A stretch of DNA of 64,000 nucleotides from Bigelowiella natans CCMP2755 (GCA_000320545.1 ADNK01000490.1:35001-99000), one strand, 5' to 3'. Shown: positions 38,093-51,081, counted from the stretch's first letter. The notes: a model not told the origin generated them from the sequence alone. Translations and numbers: made by a program.

Positions 38093-39659
38093 ATGGAGGC
38101 GGCAGGATACCGTATTCTACCCGCGGTGTTGCTACTTATGGTTCTTTTAAGCTCCACAATCGACTACTACCTGGGGGAAAGCGACGCCACTCCAGATATC
38201 CTTGTGTACGTTAAGTTCAAATTAGTTCGAATCCTCTTCATTCTTCCTATGCAACCCTTCAAAACTATTCTATTAATCAAATTGTACAGGTGGGAAGATG
38301 AGATGGACGGCCCAATGGGATCAAGCAACTCCACAGTCCGAAAAAGCAACGATACAAAGAGCGATGCTTCGCTCTCGCCTCCACCTCCACCATCTCCAAC
38401 CAAAGAGCCAACCCCCAACCCTACAACTGGGAAGCCTACACCAGCACCTCCAACTGGAAAGCCCACAATGCCACCCTCACCAGGCCCCACCCCCCCCCCA
38501 TCCCCCAGACTCATTGCTCCCGTAGACCCAAAGAAAGGAAAACGGTATGTGTATGTATACCAAGGCGACTGGCCTAATCAAGCGCTCTTGTTCATGTACA
38601 AGGTTTGTAAAATGTCAACTTTGCCAACTCTTGTCAATTTAGTGATTTGTTTATGATTTTTTTTTCACGAACTACATGATCATCATCGTTGTCATTGTCA
38701 CAACCATTCATACAATTCGTCAGTATCACCTCACACCCACTTGAAACACTCAGATGCTGGTGCAGACTGTGGTTGACGGATTTGAGGGCCTCGGAGTGAC
38801 CCCTGTCTTCATGCATGTCGACTACACAATTCCGAATACCACAACAGCCGGGGATTTTGTGGTGTGGGTCGGCAGTGACATCAAGCGATCCGACCTAATG
38901 ATTCAGTTTCGACAACGCGGATGTTACACAATCCTCTATCAGACTGAGCTAGTAAATAAGCCGAATTACTGCACCGAGCCAACATGGTCTAAAGCTATAT
39001 ACAATGAAATTTGGGATTATGGTTGGGGTAATGTCGAGTTACTGAGACGATGTCCGGGCACTTTACCACCGGCGCGGTATGTGCCCGCAGGATACCTGAA
39101 GAACTGGCCTAAGCTACCACCGTACAAGGAGGGAAATGTCGAGAAGATTGTCTTCTTTGGTAGTCTCGATTACAACCGGATGCAATGTTGGAGCAGGATG
39201 TTGAAAGCGGCTAATCTACAACCAAAGCTCACCTCGGTGTATAATATCTGGAAGTTAGAGCAGTTTGTTGATTACATTGAGAAAAAGGAAGAAGGCGTGA
39301 ATCGGATTTGGGTCAATATCCACAAGTGGTGTAAGTACCCGCATCACGGCAACAATTCAGACGCCCTGGAGCCGCGCATGTCGGTGCTTCTCAGTACTAA
39401 GGGCCTCCTAATTTCTGACCGTAGCTTTTGGAAAGACGAATTCTCGTATCGGGATATTCTCGATTTTGCCGAAATTGACGATATGGAGAAGGTCTTCGCA
39501 CGGATATACCAGCTTAGCATTGCTGACCGGCAAAAGCTGCTTGACACGCGTTGGGAGCGATACAAGCAACGTTTCAACCCAGCACAACTTCTGAAAAATG
39601 CTAATGTCCACCTCCTGCTAGAAGAAAACCCGCGGGTTGTACTGGCTGATGTGAAGTAG
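38093..39659 (+). CDS. Type II membrane glycosyltransferase-like protein
   Basis: Exons 38093-38205, 38290-38602 and 38754-39659 join in phase (443 residues). Residues 1-25 hold a signal-anchor (ILPAVLLLMVLLSSTI). Residues 45-130 are a Pro/Thr/Ser-rich stem with GKPTPAPPTGKPT-type repeats, as in Golgi glycosyltransferase stems. Residues 140-443 form a globular domain with YVYQGDWPNQALLF, VVWVGSDIKRSDLM, CYTILYQTEL, KIVFFGSLDYNR, LEPRMSVLLSTKGLLISDRS and DILDFAEIDDMEKVF. The last two resemble the donor-sugar region and closing segment of GT-B glycosyltransferases, in which a Glu-rich loop precedes a marking of 'periphery' residues. The exact GT family and substrate are not known to me. Topology suggests the Golgi lumen. 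Confidence 0.65.
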
Positions 39660-40746
39660 CACATTATCCAAATCATGCAATGTGTCAGTTCCTGAGTGGA
39701 CCATCCTAACGTGTAGCACATTTACCTTCGGTCGTATCTCAATGTCTAGATGTGGTGTTGGCATGAATGAGAACGAAAAAAATGGGTCTCTAGTAGCTCA
39801 TCAACAGAACAAAAATCGTTACGCACACAATTCACGGTATGAATATTTCCCGGACAGATGTCTTATCAAGACAGAAGTAGACAAATGATGTGAGGAGCAC
39901 CACTGACGTAGTATGTTGTAGTCTCTATAACACATAGCAATCTAGAGGACCGAGCTATGACATCTAGCATAGATATACGGCAAGCAATTAGATACGCTAT
40001 GTGAGACGGATCTAATGAAACGATTAAATTCTTTCAATGGTCATCCTAGTGTAGCTATGCAGAGCAGCGGCTACAGTGCTATATATGTACGTAATAACTG
40101 CACGATCTAGGCCATACTACGACGACAAGTCAACCACACGCGCAATTCTATACTAGCTATTCTCGCGAGTATGTAATATACGATTCGGCACGTTTGCATG
40201 TGGAAACTCTGCGGGGGACTGCTCATTTTGTGGCTAGATGTCTGCTAGCGCCGCTAGGCACATATTACGGGCTAGCGGGTGACGATGCAAGTTCTGACAA
40301 TGATATAACTTCCAATTGCGAGCATGAAGCGCACAAAGTGAACGGCGAGAGTCTAACAAATACAACATAAGCGCTGTGGCCGCCGGCTTTGCACAGCCAC
40401 GTACATCAAGATGACCATTGATGGAATGTTAGATGGACGTAATGAAGTGATCAAATGCATGTGTTCAATGGTCATCCTAATGCCTTGTAGCTGTGCAAAG
40501 CCGGCGGCTAAAGCGCTCATGTTGAATGCAGCATGCCTCAATTCATGTACATCCGTCTCACATGTTGTACGAACAAGCTAAGGCGGCGATCGAATAACAG
40601 CTGTCGTAGTAAGACGGATGTAATTAATCAATTAAATTTGTTCAATGGTCATCCTTATGATATGTGTAAAATTTGGTCTAAAATCTAGCTAAGGATTAGG
40701 GGCGGTCTAAATTTAACCGGTGCAGAAATATCCATCTATATGTAAT

Positions 40747-40793
<47 letters not shown>

Positions 40794-40808
40794 AGAGCTA
40801 TCGTCGAC
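39660..40808. repeat. Repeat island with three dispersed-element copies and a foldback
   Basis: No exon was seen. Three direct-orientation copies of the dispersed element start near 40003, 40432 and 40610; each has a GACGGAT- or GGACGTAAT-like start, ATTAAAT- or ATCAAAT-like centre and CAATGGTCATCCT end. An imperfect inverted repeat spans 40363-40523. A (TA)n run lies at 40748-40790. Confidence 0.65.
40363..40523. mobile_element. Foldback (inverted-repeat) element
   Basis: Arms at 40363-40425 and 40462-40523 are reverse complements over about 62 bases with roughly one mismatch in five. The best-conserved part is GCCGCCGGCTTTGCACAGC at 40379-40397. The loop of about 36 bases contains the dispersed-element core (GAAGTGATCAAAT). 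It has the size and structure of a MITE or foldback element and no coding capacity. Target-site duplications were not established. Confidence 0.6.
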
Positions 40809-41210
40809 TTAGAATTTGTAAACCGAGTTTTCCGAAGTACAATAACCAAGGTCTTTGAGAACACCCGTTATTATCTTTTCGCTGCGAGCCCCGCAGAGGG
40901 CTTTGTACATTGGTGGAGGCCCACACACTAAGACCTAAGGACAGCACCCAAGAACGAAAGCTGTTATCATGACGTTTCTTGCGCGTGGCACTTTTCCTAA
41001 GATGATGATGGTGACACTTACCTTCTGGGATTTTGAAGGTGGTGGACACAAGCGTCTGATCTTCTCCGCATCGATAAAGCCTTCCTCCGCGGATCCCTTT
41101 TCCTCGAGCTTAGACACAACGTAGACCGCCCTGAAAGCAGTGTGCAGAATTTGAGTCCATGACTCTAGCTTAGTGAAAACATCAAAAACATTATTGTCCT
41201 TTGTTCGCAT

Positions 41211-41245
<35 letters not shown>

Positions 41246-41822
41246 ATGCTCATTGTGGCCAAAGCTGCAGTATATCACCGAAAATTGGCACATCTTTGCT
41301 GCATCTCATCCAGCTGTTCTTTCAGGAGAATATCCTCCTCGGTATTGTTTCCGTAAAGTAGCACAATTTTAGGGCACTTCATGGTGGAACCGAGTCGATT
41401 GTCTAACAGCTCCATCAGTGCCTAGCGGATGATGCGAATCCCGTACAATAAGTCAAGCTTCTATCCAAGAAGAGGGGATTGAGGAATGATAGAAAGTAGA
41501 GTATATAGCAGCAGATCTTATTTTTGCCAACCTGATACATTGGTGTGATACCCGTGCCTCCCGCGAGCATAATTAGCGAGTTCAACTCTCGAAGTTCCTT
41601 CACAGGTATCTGATGCGGCCACAGTCGATTTTCATTAGCATTGAACACAAAGAAAAAAATATGATGCTATCGTACACAGTGCCTCCCCGTATATCTATTA
41701 CCTTGACATTGAATGGTATGTGTTTGAACGTCACTGCCTTGCCGACGGCGAGAGAACACATCCACTTTGATATCTTCCCCTCAGGGTAGCTCTGAAGAAT
41801 AGAAGTCCAAGACAAAATGGCA

Positions 41823-41885
<63 letters not shown>

Positions 41886-44800
41886 GATGTGAGACAGAAC
41901 GTGTTTTGACTGAAGAATTCAATGCTCATACTCACCTTCACAAGCAACTCTAAGTAACCTTTTTGACGGCCAGAGGATACTATGTGCACACGGTTAGATT
42001 AAGATTATTAGGGGCATTCAATAAGCCTCACAACACTGCGAACAATTGTGGATGTGTGCCTAAAATACACCAAAAATGCACGCCTTACTGGGGGTATATG
42101 GCCGCACTTCTTTCTTCAACTCCTTGTCTCCCTTAAAATGAGGTCATAGCAATAACGTCATGCACATGAACTCATCTGCACCGTGCACTATTGTTCTGCT
42201 TCCATATTTTGAGTACACTACCCTCATTCTATCGCTCCCCTACTAAGCACCCTTTATCCAGCATCACCTTGACAAGGATGCAAGCGCAAGTCGGCAGGTT
42301 TAACGGCTGTGTGGAATATGAATAAACACAAACACACACACTACTCATGTTTATATAATTTATACATAAATTTATTTTCATTCGCGTGCGTGATTAAAGA
42401 CAAATAGAGGTAATATATATGTTCAGTGCACAATCGAGTATCTTATTTACCAGAATCGGGCGTGGGAGCTCGAAGCGTAGGACCTTACAGTTGTGGTTGT
42501 ATTCCCGACTAGAGATTAACTTCAGAGGTATCCACTCCTCATTTAGCTGGCACTAAAAGAATAGATTGTCATTACTGCATGACTCACATAAATGGTTAAA
42601 TCGAAACAAACGTGAACATATGGAAAAATAACACATAATGTTTGAATGAGAGGGTCCTGTTCGTGCACCGAGAAAATGGATCGATGCGACAAAATATGAA
42701 GCGTGATTTAGAATTCCCCACCCCTCCCCCCCATGTTTGAATTCTCTGTACTTGAAAGCACCTTTTCTGTATATTTATCATCTGGAATGGATTCCAAGAA
42801 GTCTATTGTCGCTTGGATGGGATCTTCTGGCAACGCAAGAGCCAATTTCTTTCCAATTTCCTGATATAAGTAGTAGCTCATGCGGTTATGGACGATTCTT
42901 GACATGGTAGCGACTAGGCCAAAATTCCGAACTATATGCTACTGTATTCCTAGAGTTTACATTAGGTACATACTTAATGAGCCCATCGATGTTGTTCGCC
43001 ATGAAGTAATCCTGCATGTCCTGCGGAAAGGACAGAAGAGACTTCAGCTCAAGCGACACTCGGGGTAGCGCAATTGAATTTGAGCTGTATTAGGGAGGGA
43101 GGGGGGAACCTGAATGCAAGCTCTTGCCCTCGTATGAAGTAGGCCCCCCCACCCTTCGTCAGTTACGAAATTGGCGATTGATTGGGTATTGATCAGTGTT
43201 GTAGTAGTTGTTGCGAGGAACGACAAACAGCTTTTTCATTTCAGGAAAATCCTGGGAAAGAAATCCAGTCTGGAAATCCTGTGGTTGGTGGCACTGTTAA
43301 TGCAAAACATCCCACATTTTTGTCCTAAAATCAGTGATAACCCATTGGAACATCCGCCCGAGACAACATCACACTGTATCAGTGCCTTTCCAATTTAGCT
43401 TCTTCAATCTCAATGCTGATCTTGCTTTCTTTTCTTGCTTTCATTGGCATTGCTTGATTTCATTGTTCAATTTGAGAAGATTTTTTGCATGCTTTTTGCA
43501 GTGGATGTGTTTGTTGTGACACTTCTTGATCACGTGTTTGTTGCAAAAGCAACAATGTGTTTTGTCGTGTTCATTTGCATTGTCGCAGTGACAATCCCTT
43601 GATCGAATGGGCATCAACATGATCTCTGTTGTCCGTTCTGTGTTGAGCTACCCCCACCTACATCAGGAGCAGAAGGGACATTTTTTTGGGTCAAATCCAC
43701 ACGTCCACTGCGGCACAAACAAGCACACATGCGCATTCGACCACACGTGCTTGAAGCGTGCCCGTGATGTGCAGATGCGATGGATCGACTGCATTTGCGC
43801 ACATGGCACACGTCGATCTGGGTGCACATGGACGATTGTCACGTGCTCCACAGTTGTCTAGCTGTGCACAATTGAACAACAATGTCGTGTGACTTCGCAA
43901 CACAAATCTAGAAATGACCAGTCTAGCAGTGACGAATGGACATCACATCCGCGACAGCGCATGCTAGCATGTGCACATCATGCAGGCTGTGCCCAACTAG
44001 CCAACTGTAGCTCAGTCATCCGGCTAGCCGGCCGCACCTGCTGCACAGCCAAGCTAGCAAACACTGCACAAGCGAACAAATGCCAATGCGTGCATGCAGC
44101 ACTTTGATGTAATGACATGCTAGCATGCGCAACATCGGCATTCAACATGTCATTGCTCCCCATCCAAGCTTAGTTTCTACTTTCACCTACATGCCCTTTC
44201 ATTGCTACGTCCTAATCGCATCTTGCTATTCAAGTTGCACCGGAGTAACTTTTGAGCTTTCCTTACTAAGTTCCGAGCGAATATGATTCCACAGCCGCTT
44301 TTGTCGATCGTTCTGAATGAGAAGAACGGACCACGACGTTGACGAAAAAGTATGAAGAGAACAATTGGAAACTAATGTTTGACCATATTTTCTATGTTTG
44401 ATTCATGAATACAATACGAACACGATAAGAGTACTTAGCTATTGGCACCGGCATCTACTCACCTTGTGCTGGAGGAGGAGGGACGGAGAAACCTCTACAA
44501 GTTCCCACACACCTTTCTCTACTTCATCACGCAATAAGCCCTGAGTTGTAATAAAATGATTCCACAAAGATGCAGAATGAAGAATTTGAAGGTTAGAGAG
44601 GAGCAGACATCGCCTTTTCACAAATTAGAACAACAGACTGTTATCATCAATCATCATCCCAAACATCGTCGTCGTCGTTATAATTGTTGTGATTTGTTCC
44701 TCGTATTGATCCATCAAACCCACCGGGAGCCATTCAACACGTTTAAAGAAGAAGTGAAACTTTCGTGGATCAAATTCCCTCTGATGCACCATATCATCTT

Positions 44801-44922
44801 CATCATCATCCTCACCACTACACAAATGTGTGATTAATGTTGCTGTTACAGTATTTTGGCATTTTTCACGATGACCCAGTGGTAAATTTTTGTAGCAGCG
44901 ATGAGAGGAAGACATACACACA

Positions 44923-44988
<66 letters not shown>

Positions 44989-47240
44989 TCACAACTAAAA
45001 ATCGGAGCGCTATACTGTGGTATGAGGATCAATAGTCGTCGTTGTGTCTAAGTTCTTTTCTTAAAGTACTGCTGCTGCTCCTACTACAACTCCTACATTC
45101 TCCGTAGCTTCAACAGCAGCACTAACTCCCCCAATGTACACGCCTGAGTCTCCAATAGCCTTGGCACCCTCCAACTGCACATCAAGTTGAACCAGCAGAA
45201 GCGTAGAAAGCAAAGAGGAAAAAGTACGTGTATCGTATTAGATGATGGGTAGTATCCCAATATTACACCAATAAACCATGCATAACCTCCCGTCCGACCG
45301 ACTTTTTTTTATGAAATGTAATAGCTACGATGATAGGATAAAGAAAATAGGATGCTAACTACACAACAAACTCGGTAGGAAATACTACAATATTACGTCT
45401 GCGACGGAATGCAGCATTAGCAGCTTATCTGGCCCGTCGCCCCCACCCATGCTTAGCGGTGTCTCAGAAAGTTTCGTATCCTCAAACACAGGGGCCTACA
45501 AAAAGTCGGGGCACAGTGATAGTCAGCGAGAGTGGTGGTAGTGGTAGTAGTAGTGGTAGGCCATTTCTGTAAGAAGATACTGTAATGAGATTATTATCAA
45601 AACATTGTTCTAAAAGAGCTAGCACAAACATCGATACATCTTGCCGCACCAAGGGAATATTTTCAGCGCAGCATTGCAAAGGATAAAAGGAAATAAGGAG
45701 AGTTGTATTGTAAACTAAGACGGCATGCATGCACGGACCATCTCCCCAACTTCCCAGGGCGTGTTCTTGTCAATTAGAAGACCCACCGTTCCCCTGATGA
45801 AAAAGTGGCGGAAGACATGTTAGAATGATTCCTCTTCCTACTACTACTCCACTATTTCTCTCTATTACAAATACATGCAAAGCTCAGTGTAGTCGCTACA
45901 TATCCTACACATTTTGTTCTAGATATGACGCGACAGCTCAATGTATCGACTTTATAATGTGCGCTGGTGAATTCTTGGCCGTGTATGATAAAATAACCTT
46001 TCCTCATGGTCTTCCAATATAAGTATTACAGAGTCGGTCAAAAAATGGTCAAAATGACCATATTTCTGGGTGACCAGAACGACACCTATGTATGTATGCA
46101 AGCAAGCATCATATACGTATTATTTTCGTCTAAGTATTTATCTATAAAGACTCGTGAAATTTTTTCTCCAGCACGTTCCCACCATTTTCACGCATAGAAG
46201 TACGACACAAGGATTATATCAGTTGTAATCAAACCTGGCTTAATCTTCTTGGCTCGCCTTACCCATTGATGCTCTTGCTCTCCAATTGAAGTGCCATCAC
46301 CTGTAGTATCCCTTGTAGCCCACTCCTTCTCATCACTATTGCTCTCTGTATTCTCCGATGTGAGTAGCTTGCCGTCCATAGAATATCCCCTTCATTACAA
46401 TAATTAGGGTTAGCTTCAATCAATGCTGTAAAAGCAGGATGACGATGCAAATTACATTTCCTGGACTGCCTTCTCAAGCTTCCCCGCTCCACGCATATAT
46501 TTGTTGAATTCCAAATCGTCGTCCATATCTGGGGGAGGACGGGACCGGGCTGCAGCCTAGGAAGTATATATTTAAACAAAAACATTTCACATCGAAAATC
46601 CGCTCGTATGCATCATCTTCGGGACGCAACCTTCCAGCTTCTCTGGCGGAATGAGATTATGGGTCTCCACATCTTGGAGACTTTTCTGGTGGAGGAGCAC
46701 TGTCTCGAGGCTTCAATGGTCTGGACCCCCCCCCAGCTAACAAGGAGCAGCAGCATCAGCATCGGGTGCGATAGGACCTTCCGGGTAATACGGAAGGAGG
46801 AGCTACCCATACTTGCTCGAGGAGTGACCGACCGACCGACCGACCGACCGACCGACAGGAATCGTCCGATGAATTCCATGCATTTTTCACCTAAAAACAA
46901 GTCTTTTTCCAGTCGCAGATAAAGAAATACCACGTCTTTTCGCATGCAGGAAAACATTGATTTTTGATCTGCGACAATATTAGTTTGCATGTCGCAGAAA
47001 AAAATTGCCACACCGATCCTGAGTCACCTCGTCTCCTGCAACCACCCCCACAGACCAACAGCTGCCTCCTGAGGGTGGCAGAGGGAAATGGCATAAACTC
47101 CCGCTCTTGATCCCCCAGGCACACACGGAAAAAGATCACGTCTTTGTCGTCTACAGGTGGAAGCCACGAGAGATTGAAAAACTGAGAGGGGCAGGCTAGC
47201 AGGGAGAGATGGTTCCAGACCAGGATCTCAGTGATGTTCA
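40809..47240 (-). CDS. Cytochrome b5 reductase-type flavoprotein with N-terminal docking-like domain
   Basis: NADH-dependent FAD oxidoreductase of the cytochrome b5 reductase family. Exons in coding order that join in phase: 45793-45739, 45495-45397, 45174-45097, 44540-44463, 43251-43225, 43020-42970, 42860-42762, 42546-42451, 42306-42268, 42131-42089, 41979-41936, 41791-41702, 41609-41532, 41421-41279, 41130-41022, 40934-40809. Reductase motifs: FELPRPILPLNLPTC, RPYTPISS (FAD), GYLELLVK, SYPEGKISKW, FKHIPFNVK, LAGGTGITPMYQ (NADH), LLYGNNTEEDILL, VLVCGPPPMY and a terminal Phe (SVYKF). Just before it, DMQDYFMANNIDGLIKY and LALPEDPIQATIDFLES look like an RIIa/DPY-30 dimerisation-docking domain. 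Likely upstream exons with unresolved joins: 46380-46255 (EHQW end), 46530-46460 (DDDLEFNKYMRGAGKLEKAVQ), 46700-46640 (LLHQKSLQDVETHNLIPPEKLE) and 47195-47060 (WLPPVDDKDVIFFRVCLG). These may belong to this gene or a separate one. No heme-binding cytochrome b5 domain was found. Confidence 0.8.
41826..41878. repeat. (GA)n microsatellite
   Basis: Intronic; CT-rich on the sense strand of the reductase gene, between exons 41979-41936 and 41791-41702. Confidence 0.9.
43600..44170. repeat. Palindrome-rich island inside an intron
   Basis: Lies in the 43252-44462 intron of the reductase gene. Dense in CACGTG, GCATGC, GCTAGC and TGCGCA words. It shares CCAGTCTAGCAGTGAC (43918-43933) with the island at 61437-61452. 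Confidence 0.6.
46825..46857. repeat. (CGAC)n tetranucleotide repeat
   Basis: About eight tandem ACCG/CGAC units. It overlaps a minus-strand open frame that could be an exon (EQVWVAPPSVLPG downstream), so it may be coding as a Ser/Val/Gly/Arg run, but this was not resolved. Confidence 0.75.
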
Positions 47241-47339
47241 ATAGTCCAAATAGTTCTCCTCTTCTTCGTTTCTACATTTATTCAACTCTTAAACCCTCCT
47301 CGTTCTTCTTTATCTTCTTACCTTTTGATCAGGGAGAAA

Positions 47340-47486
47340 ATGCCAAACAAAGTTACCGCAGCAACACGCCTCTACCCGGCCGTCACACCGGCGGTCGTTC
47401 TCAATGCGGGAGTCGGGATCTTATTCTCTGCTCTCTTCTTTTTTGTTTTTGTCCCGCAACACTTAGAGTGTTATCGACGGTATATT

Positions 47487-47558
<72 letters not shown>

Positions 47559-47828
47559 CCTCTCTCCCTCTCTCCCTCTCTCGCTCGCTTTCCTCTGGAA
47601 TCACCAATGCTGTACCTGTAATAATTTACCGTAATTTAAAGTTTGTCTCCCTCTACACAGGAAATCGACAGCAGGTCTGTCGCCTTGGCTGTTGCTGTTC
47701 GGTGGTATCTCGTTCATGTTTGCCTTCTACAATGTGCTCCTGCTAGACCTTGGTATTTGATGATTCATGAAGAGTCATTAAGTGAACTCTATAATTCCGC
47801 TTTCGAGTATTTACTGTGACAATGCTGT

Positions 47829-47904
<76 letters not shown>

Positions 47905-48192
47905 CCCACGAGATCGTTTGTCCTCTTATCGTCTGCAATGTTTGTCCAGACACGCTTGGTGTTTGTCATGGCGATGATAAGTACAAGCCAGAAGTCTATA
48001 ATTGCATAGCGGCGGCCTCTCCGATATTACAGCAGCTTCTACCCGCCATCACGGGGTGTGTGTAAATTTATTCATTTGTTCTGCGTGCAGTAACACTCGT
48101 TGGGGTCGTATGAATCGTGTTCTTGTAAGTACATAGAAGGAGATGCAGGTGCAATGCATGACCACTATGGCTATATTATTGCCGTCGTTGTT

Positions 48193-48228
<36 letters not shown>

Positions 48229-48606
48229 TCATGCAGCATTCACGTTACAGATATCCATCTTGGTATATCTGGTTTCACCTGTACTGTCCTCCGGAGATAC
48301 GAGAGCAACACATAATCTCGTTGTGCCTCTTTTTGACGACAGCTTTCATTGGGTGAATATGTAGAATATGTTCGTGGCGATGAAAAGATTTTGCAACATA
48401 GCACAATTTAGATATGATTGATTAGTATATTCGATTTTGCAAGTAGCACCACGAATATTTCATCCTGTGCATATGGGGCATGAATAATCTATTTTTCCTG
48501 TACCGCTGGGGAAATATAATATGAGAAATAGCTGACATTCATGTCGAGGGTTTGTGCGTTTTTGGTGTGGACATCGTTATCCTAAGTTATACCCACTTAC
48601 GTTCTC

Positions 48607-48656
<50 letters not shown>

Positions 48657-49108
48657 CGTGAATTTGGATCATAGCGCTGCAATATCAGTTTATGTCCTAT
48701 TTCTCCAAGATCGTGAGCTCACACTCTTTGTCGGGACGGTAAGGACGACTGTTGCCATGAATTATTATCAAAACTAAATGTATACGACGACGATTTGTTC
48801 TCCCAGTCGATACGAAAACACTAATTTTAAATGATTCGTAGTTCTCATAACGATAATACTCAATGCTTTGTGTTCTACGACCATAAAAACGACCATGGAA
48901 AAACAATGTGTGTGTCAGACAAATGCTTCTTTCTTTGATACCCAGTCTTACGCATCTATGCTTTTCCTATCCGCTCCTCTAGCCAATTTCGTTGCTAACC
49001 ACCGACAATTAAATGTAGACCTGGGGCGTGATTGCGACGATCATGAACTTCATTATGTGGTTTCCGCAGGTAAACAAGACGAAAACAAACAAACAAACAA
49101 ACAAGAAC

Positions 49109-49151
<43 letters not shown>

Positions 49152-50285
49152 CGCGCGCATGACATTATTATATATATGCTATAGTTCTGTAGTTGCTAAG
49201 GATATTAAATTCTCCACACGCATATTATGTAGTTGGTTCATTCTGAATTATCATGATTAGATTGAGACCACTATACGCCTCAAATCCCGCGGGGCGTTGT
49301 CCGTGTCGATGCTTATCTCCACGATTATTAGGTAGTACCTGCTCTGTTTGCACCCATGATGGCCATGTGGTGATCAATTATGCTCTTCATATTCTCTCTT
49401 CTTCAGCGCTTCTTGCCGCTGATGTTGTTGTTGTTGTGCTGCTGCTTAATTCTTTTGGTCGAGCGAGTAGTCCAACAGGCATCCATTTCTTCTTTGTTCT
49501 TTTCACTTTCCCTATTTCCATCTCAACATCTTGAGATCACCATCATCAACGCATTAGGATCCTTTCGTTCGTTATATCCCACCATCACCACTCATCACAT
49601 TCTACTTCTTCTTCTCCTTCTTCTCCTTGTTCTTCTTCCCCTTCACTAGTGACATCGTCTTCACGCTTTATCTCTGTGTCTTGGCTCGTCAACATTGGAG
49701 CGTTTGGCTTCCACAGGTGCTAAGCAAGGCGAAAGACAGGGAGGGGGGGGAGTTTAATCGGTTAGAAGTTTGTCAGTGTGCTCCGAATATAGAGAGATCA
49801 ATGGCGTTGCTCCGCGACGACGACAGTCAGTGGAACAAAATTCCACAACGATTAGTCTGGTTTTCAGCGAAACGATGCCATGAACGTCATTGCGCCGCTC
49901 TCCATCTCGCCATTGATTGAGGGCACTGATGCTGATTATATGTTGCTGCTGTTCAAAGGTGCCCGATGCATTCCAGCAGATGTTGCTCCTCGCTCTTCTC
50001 TGGCATTACGGCGACTTGGGCAAGGCAGAACCCAACTACATCTCACCTTCGCTTTTGAGTTCCTCCACGAGTATGATATCGATGAAGCCAGGCTACAGGG
50101 CATTGGCTTCTTCTGAGTTGGTGGTTCACCGCCATTCTCACGGAGCTGTTCGTGTTGATGTGTCCCCCTCATCAAAAGCAACGAACGGCGACAGCAGCAA
50201 CGTGGTAATTGCTGTACCGTCCTCTGCTGATGATGCTGGCAACGGCGGGAGGTATAGGCCGATGAAGCGTCTCGTTAAGTCTTAG
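47340..50285 (+). CDS. Multi-pass membrane protein, function unknown
   Basis: Exons joining in phase: 47340-47479 (ATG), 47661-47752, 47950-48055, 48091-48124, 48251-48352, 48689-48738. Exon 1 encodes a hydrophobic helix (LFSALFFFVFVPQHL), exon 2 a second (WLLLFGGISFMFAFYNVLLL) and exon 5 a third (ISILVYLVSPVL) followed by HNLVVPLFDDSFHW. Later coding segments at about 48960-49069 (MLFLSAPLANFVANHRQLNV), 49640-49719 (SDIVFTLYLCVLARQHWSVW) and 49870-49960 (NDAMNVIAPLSISPLIE) add further helices. The last exon begins at 49962 (VPDAFQQMLLLALLWHYGDL) and runs to TAG at 50283-50285 with a Ser/Ala-rich cytosolic-type tail. Joins after 48738 are not resolved. No family was recognised. The start was chosen as the first ATG in frame with the membrane helix. 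CT microsatellites fill introns 1 and 2. Confidence 0.6.
47490..47560. repeat. (CT)n microsatellite
   Basis: Long CT run in intron 1 of the membrane-protein gene; a second lies at 47834-47900 in intron 2. Confidence 0.9.
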
Positions 50286-50392
50286 AAATCACCAATGATG
50301 AAAATGCATAGACGAGACGACGAATGTGTTAGACACGACCTTCCTGTCGCATGAGCATGGCAGTGCGTGCGTGCGTGCGTGCGTGCGTGCGT

Positions 50393-50434
<42 letters not shown>

Positions 50435-51081
50435 CACAAATACTACTGCTGTGTTCATCTAGTCATGCATGGATCAGTTTAAAAAAGCGAAGAGCATTGT
50501 CACATTATGCATCTGTGAGCACTACGCAAAGAAGTGTTCAAGATTTTGTTACTCTTAAATGAAATTGGACCCGCCCAAAATTTGAAAAATATGCATGTAA
50601 TGAATGTGTCGCCCCATGCGCCGCAGCATTGACTAGATTGAGCGGGTCGACACACACACACAACACATAAACAGCGCCCCCACACGAATGCATTGTTTAT
50701 TTCATGCAAAGCGCTGTGCTCATATGCTGGCATGCATTCAACTATTTTGTGTCGAAGCACCGCTTAAGCTTGCAAAAGCTCTCATAGCGTCTGCTTTCGA
50801 TAGTAATGCGATGTCGCTATTTGTATGTCGAAAGTCATGATTTTACAAGAGTACGTGGTGAACACTTTTATGTGCATGCCATTGTCGCCGACGCTCAATC
50901 AGCATAGACTATTACGCGTCAATAAATCATCGTAAGCGAGCTAGATGCTGCAAGATCGAGGTCTGTACGTCGATCTACTTGAACTTCAGTGTTTTGTCAA
51001 TTTTTTCGGGTAGTCCCCTGCTTGGCCGAGTCGAAGAAGCTCCTTTTCATTTTCCTAAGATGATTATCGCTGTTGTTAATC
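50286..51081. repeat. Microsatellite and repeat island
   Basis: A (GCGT)n then (GT)n run lies at 50366-50432. A palindrome-rich stretch follows at about 50560-50960. No exon was seen. Confidence 0.5.

Noticed and set aside
40935-41022. Read-through frame between the last two reductase exons
   Set aside because: The acceptor CCTTAG before 40934 gives the conserved VLVCGPPPM directly after a GTAAG donor, so the stretch is an intron.
47390-47610. Long Ser/Leu and Arg/Glu open frames on both strands
   Set aside because: They are translations of the CT/GA microsatellite in an intron.
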